Shown: positions 34,818 through 44,173, counted from the stretch's first letter. The stretch is 64,000 nt of DNA from Evansella sp. LMS18 (GCF_024362785.1 NZ_CP093301.1:3658001-3722000), one strand, 5' to 3'. Numbers and translations: made by a program. The notes: generated by a model not told the origin, from the sequence alone.

Positions 34818-34846
34818 CCCCCCTTAAATACTAATAAAAAATCGAA
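34818..34846 (+). promoter_or_regulatory. Candidate SigI-type promoter upstream of sigI
   Basis: CCCCCC (34818-34823) and CGAA (34843-34846) are separated by 19 A/T-rich bases, about 33 bases before the sigI start. Published SigI-type promoters have a C-rich -35 and a CGWA-type -10 as I recall, and sigI is autoregulated in B. subtilis. A sigma-A-like TTAAAAT sits just upstream (34811-34817). Confidence 0.45.
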
Positions 34847-34878
34847 TAAATATAAATGAAACTGAGAGGTGTTTTTTT

Positions 34879-35622
34879 GTGCTGAAGCGCCTAATGTATA
34901 AAGAGAGAGAAACAGATACAATAGAGCAGACAGTCGCAGCAATCCAGGAAGGTGATTCAGAGCAGGAGAATTTGTTTATAGAACAATATATCCCGTTTAT
35001 CCGTAAAACTACTGCCAAGGTTTGTAAAAGATATATACGGACAAGTGAAGATGAGGAATTCAGTGTTGCATTAATGGCTTTTAACGAAGCAATCAAACAG
35101 TATTCTTCTAATAAAGGCAGTTCATTCTTATCTTTTGCAAGTTTAGTAATAAGACGCAGAGTAATTGACTACATAAGACAGGAACAGAGAAGGCGGGTAT
35201 CCCTTTCCATAGATTTTACAGAAGAAGATAAAGAGAATATGGAAAATCTGGCGGAGGTCCAGGCATCGTTCAAGGAATATAAAGAGATAATAGAAACGGA
35301 ACATCGCCGGGAAGAAATTTTGCACCTCCAGGAAAGGCTCGGGGAATTCGGCATCAGCCTGTCTGAAGTGGCGGCGCAGTCACCCAAACACCAGGATGCC
35401 AGAGAGAATATGCTGCAGATAGCTCAGGTGGTTGTAAGTAGTGAAAAGTTCAAAGAGTTTTTATTGGAAAAACAGCGCCTTCCAATGAAAGAACTGACTA
35501 AGAGTATTTCAATGAGTCGTAAAACAATAGAGAGAAACAGAAAATACATAATTACTTTATGTCTCGTGCTCTTGGAGGATTATCGTTACTTGCAGGATTA
35601 TTTGAAGGAGTGGGTTACATGA
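34879..35622 (+). CDS. sigI: RNA polymerase sigma factor SigI
   Basis: A 247-residue sigma-70-family factor. Region 2 is visible as AFNEAIKQYSSNKGSSFLSFASLVIRRR-type sequence (about residues 60-95). A C-terminal HTH (RLPMKELTKSISMSRKTIERNRKYII, about 200-225) follows. It starts with GTG seven bases after AGAGGTG. Its stop overlaps the rsgI ATG (ATGA), the classic sigma/anti-sigma pair. In B. subtilis SigI responds to heat and cell-envelope stress. Confidence 0.92.
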   Translation: MLKRLMYKERETDTIEQTVAAIQEGDSEQENLFIEQYIPFIRKTTAKVCKRYIRTSEDEEFSVALMAFNEAIKQYSSNKGSSFLSFASLVIRRRVIDYIRQEQRRRVSLSIDFTEEDKENMENLAEVQASFKEYKEIIETEHRREEILHLQERLGEFGISLSEVAAQSPKHQDARENMLQIAQVVVSSEKFKEFLLEKQRLPMKELTKSISMSRKTIERNRKYIITLCLVLLEDYRYLQDYLKEWVT

Positions 35623-36980
35623 AAAAAGGGGTAGTCATGGAAAAGAATAAACGGTACATGATTGTTATGACCGGGAGAGGAGAATTTGTCAGAGCCAGAT
35701 TAAACAGAAGAGCTGAAGTAGGGGAAGAAGTTGCTTATATGCCTGCATCTTTTTTTCAATATCCGGTATATAAGAATAAAGCATACAGCCTTCCGTTGAC
35801 AGCAGGGCTTATTATTCTGCTCGTATACCCGGCATTTACTTTTTTTTCTCCTGAAAAAGTGCATGGTGTCGTTGCTCTGGACATGAACCCAAGCATCGAA
35901 TTTTCCGTAGATGAGGAGTTTGAGGTTGTTTCTGTTTACGGGTATAACGAAGAAGGCAGGGATCTGCTAGCCGAACTCGATGGTAAATTAGACGGCAGGC
36001 CGTTATATATGGCTGTGGAGGCTGCAATCGAGCAGGGATTTGGCACTGGAATAATGTCTGAACCAAGAGATATTTATATTTCTTCCCCCCTTAATCTTTT
36101 TGATGAAATGACATGGGGGGGAAGTTATGAGGAATGGGTAGAATCCATGCAGGATGAGTTTACTGCTAATTTCATAACTTTAAGCCTTGAAGAGCAAATC
36201 ATGAGGGAGGCCAGGGAAGTATCTTTATCCCCGGTAAAATATTTACTTTTTAATGATGCGGTAAGCGAAGGACATTCCATAGATATTAGTGAGGTCAAAA
36301 ACGAGACTATTCACAATATTGAAGGAGATACAGGGAAAGAAGTCACTGCTCTTATTTCTCCGGAAAATGTGAAAGTCAGTCGAACAGAACATGAATTTGC
36401 ACAAAAAGAGGAAGCCGCTGAAACTATTGATTTAGATGAACTGATAAATGGTGCCAAAGCTGTTTCGTTCCAGGTTCCGGAACAAAACGAGTCAGCCGAA
36501 AATAATGGACAACAAGATCATAACGAAGCTGACCAAGAGGAGGAAAGAAACAGCAGTCCAGCTGGCAAGTCTGATGAACATCCTTCAGAAAACAGAAACA
36601 GTTCAGCTGAGAAAAGCAAAAAACCGGAGAACCACCCATCCCAGTTAAAGGAAAAAAACAGCAGCAAGAAGCAGGAAAACGGAAACGGCAATAAGCCTGA
36701 AACAAAAGGCCACAGCAATAACAGCCAGGGTAAAGGCAACTCGAACAGTGAACAGAAAAGTAACAGTAATAGCGGCGGAAATAGCAGTGGAAATAAAGAA
36801 ACTAAAGGAAACAGCGAAAAAAACAGCAACAATGGGAACAGTGGAAATAAGGGGAATCAGACGCCAGGTGAGAGCAAAGGGAATTCTGGAAACGGACAGG
36901 GGAAGGGATCTCCCCCTAAATCCGAATCTGGAGGGAAGCCAGGTGGGCCGGGTGGTAACCCTGGAAAAGGAAATAAGTAA
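35619..36980 (+). CDS. rsgI: Anti-sigma-I factor RsgI with long disordered extracellular tail
   Basis: A 453-residue single-pass membrane protein. The cytoplasmic RsgI_N domain (about residues 1-50) binds SigI, and a transmembrane helix lies near 57-78. The outer domain contains the Asn-Pro pair N90-P91 in DMNPSIEFSVDE, the autoproteolysis site described for RsgI proteins. From about residue 285 the tail is disordered, rich in Asn/Ser/Gly/Lys/Glu, with no recognisable carbohydrate-binding module. ATG 35619 overlaps the sigI stop codon. Confidence 0.9.
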   Translation: MKKGVVMEKNKRYMIVMTGRGEFVRARLNRRAEVGEEVAYMPASFFQYPVYKNKAYSLPLTAGLIILLVYPAFTFFSPEKVHGVVALDMNPSIEFSVDEEFEVVSVYGYNEEGRDLLAELDGKLDGRPLYMAVEAAIEQGFGTGIMSEPRDIYISSPLNLFDEMTWGGSYEEWVESMQDEFTANFITLSLEEQIMREAREVSLSPVKYLLFNDAVSEGHSIDISEVKNETIHNIEGDTGKEVTALISPENVKVSRTEHEFAQKEEAAETIDLDELINGAKAVSFQVPEQNESAENNGQQDHNEADQEEERNSSPAGKSDEHPSENRNSSAEKSKKPENHPSQLKEKNSSKKQENGNGNKPETKGHSNNSQGKGNSNSEQKSNSNSGGNSSGNKETKGNSEKNSNNGNSGNKGNQTPGESKGNSGNGQGKGSPPKSESGGKPGGPGGNPGKGNK

Positions 36981-37173
36981 AAAAGGGAAAGCACGCATTT
37001 ATACTAAATAAATTTGTTTACGGAAACAGGGCAGGGCAATAACAGAACCAGTATCCTGAAACCTGCTTAAAAATAAGGAATGAACCGAAATAGGGGAATG
37101 GGGAACCGCACCACCAAGAAGCCCCAACATTATAGAACGAGTAGTTTAATTGAACAACACACAATAACAAACT

Positions 37174-37212
37174 GAACGCCCGGATATTAGGATCCTGGCG
37201 TTCTTGTTTATT
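37174..37212 (+). terminator. Terminator downstream of rsgI
   Basis: GAACGCC-c-GGAT (37174-37185) pairs with ATCC-t-GGCGTTC (37192-37203), followed by TTGTTTATT. It lies about 190 bases after the stop codon; the interval 36981-37173 holds nothing recognised. Confidence 0.65.
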
Positions 37213-37264
37213 ATATATGTTGTTAACATAATATATATTATTTCAACTGGATTTCTGGATTTTT

Positions 37265-37420
37265 ATCCCGATGTAACCGTCCGTGAAACTCCATCCTCAA
37301 AACATGAGTGGCACTGAAGATGTACAGGCGGGAGATAACGGACGCTAACATACCGATTGGTTCAACTAACAATCAGTGGGGGACGAATAATTCCCCCAAT
37401 GATTGAAGGTTCACTTTATC
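37265..37420 (+). repeat. Dispersed repeat family B, copy 1
   Basis: About 156 bp, ATCCCGATGTAACCGTCCGT to GGTTCACTTTATC. Hairpin 1 arms (CGTCCGT ... ACGGACG) are retained but the left CCCGCCT is changed to CCATCCT. Hairpin 2 has CAATCAGTGGGGG pairing with CCCCCAATGATTG. Same orientation as the other three copies. Confidence 0.9.
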
Positions 37421-37441
37421 ATGGAACCGCAACTTCTTATG

Positions 37442-38389
37442 TTATTCTGCATCTTTTTTCACGTTTTCAGAACTGTTGTTATAACGTACTTCATTTAATT
37501 TGAGAAGATGCTTCATTCTGTCCATTCTGGAACTCTGAAGCTGTTCCGTCTGCTTTTTAACATAGTCCCTCATGGAATTAACGGTAGACATGACTTCATC
37601 AAAAGTTTTTTCCTTTTGGTCTTCTGACAGGGAATCATAGGTTTCCAGAAGGTTAGGCAGATCATAACTTACCATTCTTTTAAGATGATGTTTTTCTTCA
37701 ATATCCAGCAGATGCATATCTTTTATACAGATGAGTATATCTTCCTGAAGCTGATTGATTTGTTTATGGAAAGCTGGTTCTGACTTACGGTATTGTTTTT
37801 TCAGTGAGTCCAGATTCGTCAGTATTGCTTTCGTCTCGTCTTCAGTGGACGGCTTATGCTCCGGATTCATTAATGCCTTTGGCTGCTCTGCAGACTCTAT
37901 TTCGGGAAGTGCCTTGCCCGCAAGTGACAGGTCCAGTCGGTGCAGTTCATAAAATACAGGCTGAAATAATGGATGATTTCTCACATTTCGTACGATTGTA
38001 CGGTTGCCGGACGTATAATATATTGTGGAATCTGCGCATTTGCCCATTCCTTTTTCTGCTTTAAACTGCTTTCGAAAGACAGTAATATATATTCTTTTCT
38101 TTACAGCAGCTGGTGACTTTTTTGTATCAAGGAGCTCCAGGTAAATCTTTTTTTGTTTGATTTTTACTTTGAACAAATAACCTTTAATGTTTCGTTTAAA
38201 TGTTTTATTAATTCTTGGAAGCTCAGATAAAGTAGCCAGGTCAGACAGAAATTCTGCTGCTTCGCTGACCAGTTCTTTTGTTTCTTCTGTTTCAACTGTA
38301 CTGTCATTTAATGGTTTTAAGTAGTTGGGGAGAAATGGTTCCAGCCATTTTTGTTCCCATACGCGATCACGCCAGCTCAAGACGTTCAC
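37442..38389 (-). CDS. Uncharacterised partner protein of TelA
   Basis: A 315-residue soluble, charged, mostly helical protein without signal peptide. It lies downstream of the TelA gene on the same strand, separated by a structured element. In many Bacillales telA/yaaN is paired with xpaC. The C-terminal helices (HHLKRMVSYDLPNLLETYDSL onward) could belong to an XpaC-like domain, but the N-terminal part is unfamiliar and there is no membrane segment. Tellurite or envelope-stress roles would be guesses. Confidence 0.75.
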   Translation of the reverse strand: MNVLSWRDRVWEQKWLEPFLPNYLKPLNDSTVETEETKELVSEAAEFLSDLATLSELPRINKTFKRNIKGYLFKVKIKQKKIYLELLDTKKSPAAVKKRIYITVFRKQFKAEKGMGKCADSTIYYTSGNRTIVRNVRNHPLFQPVFYELHRLDLSLAGKALPEIESAEQPKALMNPEHKPSTEDETKAILTNLDSLKKQYRKSEPAFHKQINQLQEDILICIKDMHLLDIEEKHHLKRMVSYDLPNLLETYDSLSEDQKEKTFDEVMSTVNSMRDYVKKQTEQLQSSRMDRMKHLLKLNEVRYNNSSENVKKDAE

Positions 38390-38458
38390 CTCATTTACAT
38401 GAGTCCAATTATTACGAAGTCATAAGTATGATTTTTACGTTAGCTGTCCAACGAGCAT

Positions 38459-38590
38459 AGCCTCTTGAAACGCTGCGAGTTGCCTCGACGGATACACTGC
38501 GTAGCTACACTCGCAGAGGAAGAGGCAGCGCTTGGGCCTGCGGTTACTCGGTCCAGGTAAAGAGTGTCGCTCGTGACCAAGGCGCTAGCG
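38459..38590. other. GC-rich tandem-hairpin element between the TelA pair genes
   Basis: Two nested stems are followed by another. GCCTCTT (38460-38466) pairs with AAGAGGC (38520-38526) enclosing CTGCGAGT (38473-38480) with ACTCGCAG (38509-38516). Then AGCGCTTGG (38527-38535) pairs with CCAAGGCGCT (38577-38586) with one bulge. No ORF. Base composition differs from the flanking A/T-rich sequence, suggesting a third dispersed element, single-copy here. Confidence 0.5.
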
Positions 38591-38598
38591 CTTTTCTG

Positions 38599-39651
38599 TT
38601 AATTTAACAGCTTCCGTTCCATTTGCTGGTTTAACTCATCCATTTCTTCGATAAACTGCTTACTGGACTGTATTATTCTTTCATTAGACTGCTCTGTCAT
38701 CTCGATGGCTGCATACACATCTTCATAAGCTTTCTTAAATGTTTCCATCGCAACTGCAGGTTCTTCCAGTGTTTTGAGTGTTTCTTCTGTATTGGATTTG
38801 AGCAGCTGTGCGTTGGAAAGCAGCATTGCTTCTGTCGTATCATTTACATTCTTAACAGCATCGATTACTTTCTTCTGGTTGCTTAATGCAAGTTGAATGG
38901 AAGCAGTTACTGTGATGATATTTTTAGTCATAGTAATGGCGTTGAAAATAGCTTCTTCGAGTTTATCGTTATTCTCTACAATAATATCAACGGAGGCAAG
39001 GGATTGCTGGAGCACCAGGACTGCCTGCTGCATATTCTTTACCCGTGATAGAACTTTCTGCTGCCCTTTCTGTACAGGGGAAGGGTCAGCCTGCCATTCT
39101 TCCTTTTTCATTTCTTCCTCAAGCATTACATTCAGCTGCTTGCCAATTTCAATCTGGTTATTAAGTGAGACAATTCTTTCCCTTGCAGTCTCTTTAAGCT
39201 GCTGAAGCATAATTGTGTCTTCCTCCAGACGGTCTTTACCATGGAGGAGAGCGCCGACTACTGTTTCTACTTCGGCTTCAACTGTCTGATACTTTTGTGT
39301 GTATTTTTCAATCGGGCTTTTACGGGCAAGTTTATTGAAGAAACGCTGCCACTTGCCTTCTTTCAGGTAATCCGGTTCCAGCTCGGCTACCATTTCCTTT
39401 AACTTTGTCAGCTGGTCAGGAAGGTCATTGTCATTATTGGTCATCATATCCCGTACTGGCCGTTTCAGGGCTTCCAGGGATTCTCCGGCTTTCTGCTGTT
39501 CTTCGGTCCCGATTTTTCCAAGGTTTTCAAGGATTTTATTTAAATCGCTGCCTTTCCTGATTTTTTCCACATACTCTTGTGCTGATCCTGCCGGGCTGCT
39601 GCTTGTAGTTTCCGGGCCTGCAGGTTTTGGGGTATTGTTGTTTTCCGCCAT
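38599..39651 (-). CDS. TelA/YaaN family protein (toxic anion resistance)
   Basis: A 350-residue cytoplasmic, extended helical protein of the TelA (PF05816) family. Typical segments are FFNKLARKSPIEKYTQKYQTVEAEVETVV and IMLQQLKETARERIVSLNNQIEIGKQL. Members are linked to tellurite and antimicrobial tolerance. An N-terminal low-complexity Pro/Ser/Thr stretch (about residues 5-25) is extra. It is the first gene of a two-gene minus-strand unit. Confidence 0.85.
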   Translation of the reverse strand: MAENNNTPKPAGPETTSSSPAGSAQEYVEKIRKGSDLNKILENLGKIGTEEQQKAGESLEALKRPVRDMMTNNDNDLPDQLTKLKEMVAELEPDYLKEGKWQRFFNKLARKSPIEKYTQKYQTVEAEVETVVGALLHGKDRLEEDTIMLQQLKETARERIVSLNNQIEIGKQLNVMLEEEMKKEEWQADPSPVQKGQQKVLSRVKNMQQAVLVLQQSLASVDIIVENNDKLEEAIFNAITMTKNIITVTASIQLALSNQKKVIDAVKNVNDTTEAMLLSNAQLLKSNTEETLKTLEEPAVAMETFKKAYEDVYAAIEMTEQSNERIIQSSKQFIEEMDELNQQMERKLLN

Positions 39652-39846
39652 ATATATAACCTCCTGATTATGAGGAATGTATTATTATCTGCAGTTGTAT
39701 ATACGAATTATCCTCTGATAGGTTTCATAAAACCTCATATTAAAATTATACAGTCCAGCTTATTAACGTACAACACTGAAGGGAGTTCTCTGTGAATTAA
39801 ATATGTTATATTAAGTGTTGGGAGCTTCCCGTCAGGAGGAGTGGAA

Positions 39847-41184
39847 ATGAAAGAGAATGAACTGGCAGCAGTAAAAAAGGAGCACTTTATAGAACGGCTC
39901 GGCCTGGAATCCGTACCGGTTTCTATGCGGACAACGACGGCTTTTGATTACATAAAAATACAAACTGCGGTTTCAGTGAACGCAGGTAACTTTCTTGTCC
40001 CGGCGCTGGCAGTACTAGAAGGAGGGCTGACTTTCCTGCAGGCTGTAATCTCAGTGGTTGCTGGTGCAGCTGCGGCGTTTTTCTTTGTTTCCCTGTTGTC
40101 CTTCCCTGGGTCTGTGTATGGTTTTCCGGCGCAGTTTTCCATTAGAATGATACTGGGGACGAAAGGTGCCATGTATTTGTCCTCACCTGTAAGGGCGCTC
40201 ACTTCCCTGTACTGGTTCAGTGTCCAGACAATAGGCGGGGCATATATAGTTCAGGAAATACTCAGAAGGATTTTCCATATTGATCTGCCTTTTTTATTAA
40301 TCTCTGTTTTCCTTGCTGTAGTTATGGCATATTTAGCTCTTGTAGGCTTTAATGCTATTAAAAAATTTACTGCTTATTTCACCCCTGTGCTTCTCCTTGC
40401 GGCGGCAGTCATGTTGTTTATCTATTTTACCGGAGAAACAGGGGCAAAGAGCCAGCCATCAGAAATCCTGGCAGCATCGGGAACCGGCTCCGCAGGAACG
40501 ATGTTCTTTTTTGCAAGCCTCGCTTTTGTCCAGTATATTTCAGGCGTAAGCGCTTCGTCCGATTTAGCAAGATACGGTAAATCCCCCCGGGGAGCTTTTA
40601 CTGGAATCTTTATTGGCAACACCACCGGCTTTTTCTTTACAGCAGTTCTTGGCGCATATACAGCAGCTGTATCGGGCCACTGGAATCCTTTCCTTATTAC
40701 CTCGAGAATGACAGAATCTGTCTTGTTTCTTATCATTATTTTTGCAGCTGCGATTGGAAGCATGGTTTCTATCAATATCAACAATGCTTATTCAGGAGGG
40801 TTCAGTCTCCTGAACAGTGTCCCCCGGCTTGGGAGAGTAAAGTGTGCTCTCATATTTGGGGCAGCGGGGGTTTTGCTCAGCACCTATCCCGCAATAGTGG
40901 ATGAGGCCTCATCCTTTATTTCTGCTCTTGGAATGCTTATTATTCCGTTATCCGGAGTAATAGTATCTGACTTCCTGTTCATTAAAAAAAGAAAGTTCTC
41001 TGAAGAGGATTTGCAAAAGCTGGCGGAGAACAGCTTAGAGCTCAACAGGGATGCCCTTTATTCAGCAGGTTTCGGTCTTCTTGTGTACATACTGGTCCCG
41101 GCAGATTACTCCCCTGGTTTTATCGCTTTTGCCGTATCAGCGGCAGTTTATTATGTTCTTGCAAAAAAAAGAATTGCGAGGTAA
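39847..41184 (+). CDS. NCS1-family purine/cytosine-type permease
   Basis: A 445-residue integral membrane protein with about twelve hydrophobic helices. It begins with the NCS1-like LGLESVPVSMRTTTAFDYIKIQTAVSVNAGNF. ATG 39847 follows AGGAGG by seven bases; the GTG at 39841 is too close. Such carriers import nucleobases, allantoin or hydantoins with Na+ or H+. The substrate cannot be told here. It is seven bases before the NRDE gene. Confidence 0.85.
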   Translation: MKENELAAVKKEHFIERLGLESVPVSMRTTTAFDYIKIQTAVSVNAGNFLVPALAVLEGGLTFLQAVISVVAGAAAAFFFVSLLSFPGSVYGFPAQFSIRMILGTKGAMYLSSPVRALTSLYWFSVQTIGGAYIVQEILRRIFHIDLPFLLISVFLAVVMAYLALVGFNAIKKFTAYFTPVLLLAAAVMLFIYFTGETGAKSQPSEILAASGTGSAGTMFFFASLAFVQYISGVSASSDLARYGKSPRGAFTGIFIGNTTGFFFTAVLGAYTAAVSGHWNPFLITSRMTESVLFLIIIFAAAIGSMVSININNAYSGGFSLLNSVPRLGRVKCALIFGAAGVLLSTYPAIVDEASSFISALGMLIIPLSGVIVSDFLFIKKRKFSEEDLQKLAENSLELNRDALYSAGFGLLVYILVPADYSPGFIAFAVSAAVYYVLAKKRIAR

Positions 41185-41190
41185 TAGAAT

Positions 41191-41940
41191 ATGTGTCTCA
41201 TAGGTCTTATGATAAATGAACATCCGGATTATCCTTTTATCTTTGCTTCTAACAGAGATGAATTTTACAGCAGGGAAACTGAACGGGCCAGTGAATGGGA
41301 GGGACCTCCAGGACTCATAGCAGGAAAAGATCTGGAAAAAGGCGGTACCTGGCTGGGAATAACAAAGTCCGGTGATTTTGCTGCTCTGACGAATGTAAGG
41401 GAGCCGTCTGCTGATGCCGAAGGGAAACGTTCAAGAGGAGAGCTTGTTAAGAGTTACTTTGAGAACAGGGAAGCCTTTTATAAAAATCTCGGGCAGGCTT
41501 CTTTATACGGTGGCTTTAACCTCATATTTGGAAACATGCGGCAGCTCAGTTATTTTTCCAACAAAGCAGAACGGAAGGCAAGCCTCACAAATGGTATACA
41601 CGCCCTTAGCAATGCAGCATTGAACACGCCATGGCCGAAAGTAGAGCACTTGAAAGCTGGAATGAAGGAGTTAGTATCTGTCAAGTCATCATCCGAACTG
41701 GAGGAAAACCTATTCAGCCTGCTTAAGGCTGACCAGGTATTCCCTGATGACCAGCTCCCGGATACGGGAGTTGGCACCGAGCTGGAAAAAATGCTGTCCC
41801 CGTTGTTTATAAGCAGTGATCAATACGGTACAAGATCCAGTACGGTAATCCTTGTTGATAAAAATTTGAATTGCACGTTTGTGGAAAGGTCTTATGTTCC
41901 ATCATCAGGTGAAAAAAGGTTTACCTTTAAAATAGGATAG
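41191..41940 (+). CDS. NRDE/TANGO2-family protein
   Basis: A 249-residue protein. It starts MCLIGLMINEHPDYPFIFASNRDEFYSRET: Cys2 plus the NRDE motif of the Ntn-hydrolase-like TANGO2/T10-like family. GGTWLGITKSGDFAALTNVRE and a C-terminal RSSTVILVD segment also fit. TANGO2 relatives have been linked to heme trafficking or acyl-chain metabolism in eukaryotes; the bacterial function is unclear. Probably in an operon with the NCS1 permease. Confidence 0.88.
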   Translation: MCLIGLMINEHPDYPFIFASNRDEFYSRETERASEWEGPPGLIAGKDLEKGGTWLGITKSGDFAALTNVREPSADAEGKRSRGELVKSYFENREAFYKNLGQASLYGGFNLIFGNMRQLSYFSNKAERKASLTNGIHALSNAALNTPWPKVEHLKAGMKELVSVKSSSELEENLFSLLKADQVFPDDQLPDTGVGTELEKMLSPLFISSDQYGTRSSTVILVDKNLNCTFVERSYVPSSGEKRFTFKIG

Positions 41941-41955
41941 AGGAATCTTAATTAT

Positions 41956-41985
41956 AAAAGGGAGCAGCCGGTGCTGCTCCCTTTT
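41956..41985. terminator. Bidirectional terminator between NRDE and lipid kinase genes
   Basis: AAAAGGGAGCAGC (41956-41968), loop CGGT, GCTGCTCCCTTTT (41973-41985). It serves both convergent genes. Confidence 0.92.
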
Positions 41986-42878
41986 CAGAAAAACTTAACG
42001 GCTTTTCTGTGTACTTTTATGTATGCGGGGGTAATTCCTATTTCTTCACCATCTCCTTGTACTGCCTGTCTTCCCTTTGACTGTATTGTAAACTTTCTCC
42101 CTTGAAGTGAAGTAATATAGGGAAGAGACAGATGTCTTTTTAAGTAGACAGATGGAATCGCAGCCAGCAGCCGAAAAAAACCAAGGCTGTGAGCAACCAC
42201 TAAGTCAATTTCACCATCCTGGGGATCTGCCCCCGGGCACATCGGTATTCCGCCCCCATAGTAGGAAGTATTACCGGCAGCCAGCAGCCAGACATCTGAG
42301 AAACTATGAGTTTTTCCGTCTTCTGTAATGACATTTACATCAAGGGGTTTGTAGCGGATTACTGTTTTCAGAAAGACTGCCAGATAGGTCAGCCTTCCGA
42401 GAAACGCTCTGTTAAGCAGTTTCTTAATGATGGAAGTCTGGCAGTTTATCGCAGTTTCGGCATCCACTCCCACCCCAATAATCGAAAGGACTTTGCGATT
42501 ATTCACTTCCAGGATGTCATATTGTTGTGGTTGGTCATTGTTGATCCTCCCAATGGCATTCCTGACAGTGCCGGGAATATTAAGCGCCCTGGCGAAGTCA
42601 TTGCCGGAACCCGATGGTATGAGCCCGAAAGGCAGCCTGAGAGAATACAGCTCGTTTACTGCCTGATGCAGTGTTCCGTCTCCCCCGACGACAATAATTC
42701 CTTTCAGCTTGCTTTCGTATGGTGTAACGGTGGTTCTGATTTCTTCCCACATGTCCTGTCCTTTGAACTCATGGGAAAGAAAAGCTTTATAGGAAGAGGA
42801 GAGGTCTTCATTCAGGAGCTTTAAAACACGGTTATATCTTCTTCTGCCAGAGTATGAATTAATAATTACTATGTACAT
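41985..42878 (-). CDS. Diacylglycerol/lipid kinase (DagK/YegS family)
   Basis: A 297-residue cytoplasmic lipid kinase. The nucleotide-binding GGDGT motif is in IVVGGDGTLHQAVNEL, and GLIPSGSGNDFARAL follows. GGIPMCPGADPQDGEIDLVV is the family's second-domain signature. The start MYIVIINSYSG at 42878 lies four bases after AAAGGAGAC; the upstream in-frame start at 42902 was rejected. Substrate may be diacylglycerol or an undecaprenol-type lipid. Confidence 0.88.
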   Translation of the reverse strand: MYIVIINSYSGRRRYNRVLKLLNEDLSSSYKAFLSHEFKGQDMWEEIRTTVTPYESKLKGIIVVGGDGTLHQAVNELYSLRLPFGLIPSGSGNDFARALNIPGTVRNAIGRINNDQPQQYDILEVNNRKVLSIIGVGVDAETAINCQTSIIKKLLNRAFLGRLTYLAVFLKTVIRYKPLDVNVITEDGKTHSFSDVWLLAAGNTSYYGGGIPMCPGADPQDGEIDLVVAHSLGFFRLLAAIPSVYLKRHLSLPYITSLQGRKFTIQSKGRQAVQGDGEEIGITPAYIKVHRKAVKFF

Positions 42879-43146
42879 AAGTGTCTCCTTTAAAATGAAC
42901 AATGCTAATTTATTATAACATTGTTACGGCAGAAAGTTTTTAAAAATTCAAATTGTATACGGCAAGGTAACAGCTTCGGAGAATCACTTTCTATACTTTT
43001 AACTATACTAATTTTCTAAATATGAAGATTATATGATAATTTCCTTCATATTCTGGCAAAAAAGCATTGCAGCCTTTATAATGAGGTGGTAACTTGATAT
43101 GAGCTGAAAAGAATCACCACCAGCAAAACCGTTAGGAGGGTTAGCT

Positions 43147-43323
43147 ATGCTATCAAATATCGGCATTCCCGGGCTGATTTTAATTCTTGTAATTGCCCTG
43201 GTTATTTTTGGCCCGAAAAAACTTCCCGAGATTGGAAGGGCTATGGGGCAAACATTGAAGGAATTTAAAAACTCGACCAGAGAACTAACAAAAGACGAAG
43301 AAGACGAGAAGAAAAACCAGTAG
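43147..43323 (+). CDS. tatA: Twin-arginine translocase subunit TatA
   Basis: A 58-residue protein with an N-terminal membrane helix (about residues 6-21), the hinge [21 protein letters not shown] (amphipathic helix) and a charged tail. GGAGGG lies before the ATG. It is 78 bases upstream of tatC, giving the minimal TatA-TatC system usual in Bacillales. Confidence 0.95.
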   Translation: MLSNIGIPGLILILVIALVIFGPKKLPEIGRAMGQTLKEFKNSTRELTKDEEDEKKNQ

Positions 43324-43401
43324 GTATTTAAAATAAATAGGTTGAAAAGATGTGAGGTGTCTTCCATCTTACATCTTTTTATGTTTAAGGAGCGTCATGC
43401 C

Positions 43402-44136
43402 ATGAATGAAGAAAGCATGAATCTCATGGAACATCTTGGTGAACTGAGAAAAAGAATAATGATTACCCTGGGCGCTTTTATACTGTTCTTTATTCTTTCC
43501 TTCATTTTTATCAGGGACATCTATGAGTGGTTTGTAAAAGATCTTGATATGACTCTGACTGTTCTCGGCCCTCTGGACATAATCTGGGTTTATTTTTCCT
43601 TAGCAGGTATTATAGCTATTGCCCTTACTGTGCCAATACTTATCCTGCAGATCTGGCTTTTCGTAAAACCCGGGCTTACTCCAAAAGAACAAAAAGTTAC
43701 AGTGATGTACATTCCTGCGTCGTTTATTTTATTCGCAGGCGGCCTGGCATTCGGATATTTTATAGTCCTGCCCCTCGTGCTCAACTTTTTAGTCGGTCTA
43801 GGGGATCAAATGTTTCAGACGATGTTTACTCCGGACAGGTATTTTCAGTTCGTGATAAGGATGACGGTACCATTCAGTATCTTATTTGAAATGCCCTTAG
43901 TCGTAATGTTCCTTACAAGTATCGGGATCCTTACACCTGACGGCATGAAAAAGAACAGGAAGTACGCTTATTTTGGAATTGTAGTTGTAAGTGTATTGAT
44001 TTCACCACCTGATTTAATATCTGACATACTGGTAATTGTTCCACTGATTTTCCTTTATGAAATCAGCATCAACCTTTCCAGGATTGTGTACCGGAGAAGG
44101 ATGAAAAAAGAACAGGAAGCCGAAATAAAACCATAA
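43402..44136 (+). CDS. tatC: Twin-arginine translocase subunit TatC
   Basis: A 244-residue protein with six transmembrane helices. The N-terminal cytoplasmic motif SMNLMEHLGELRKRI and the conserved glutamate in ILFEMPLVVMFLT are those of the TatC signal-peptide receptor. ATG 43402 has GGAGCG upstream; the frame extends further upstream without a ribosome-binding site. A bidirectional terminator follows. Confidence 0.95.
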   Translation: MNEESMNLMEHLGELRKRIMITLGAFILFFILSFIFIRDIYEWFVKDLDMTLTVLGPLDIIWVYFSLAGIIAIALTVPILILQIWLFVKPGLTPKEQKVTVMYIPASFILFAGGLAFGYFIVLPLVLNFLVGLGDQMFQTMFTPDRYFQFVIRMTVPFSILFEMPLVVMFLTSIGILTPDGMKKNRKYAYFGIVVVSVLISPPDLISDILVIVPLIFLYEISINLSRIVYRRRMKKEQEAEIKP

Positions 44137-44137
44137 A

Positions 44138-44172
44138 AAAACTGCCTTCTATATAATGGAAGGCAGTTTTTC
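44138..44172. terminator. Bidirectional terminator between tatC and dck
   Basis: AAAACTGCCTTC (44138-44149) and GAAGGCAGTTTT (44159-44170) with a nine-base loop, A- and T-runs on either side. Confidence 0.92.
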
Positions 44173-44173
44173 T

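Noticed and set aside
36518-36998. Phe/Leu-rich minus-strand ORFs over the rsgI tail
   Set aside because: Mirror of the low-complexity RsgI coding sequence; no ribosome-binding site or domain.
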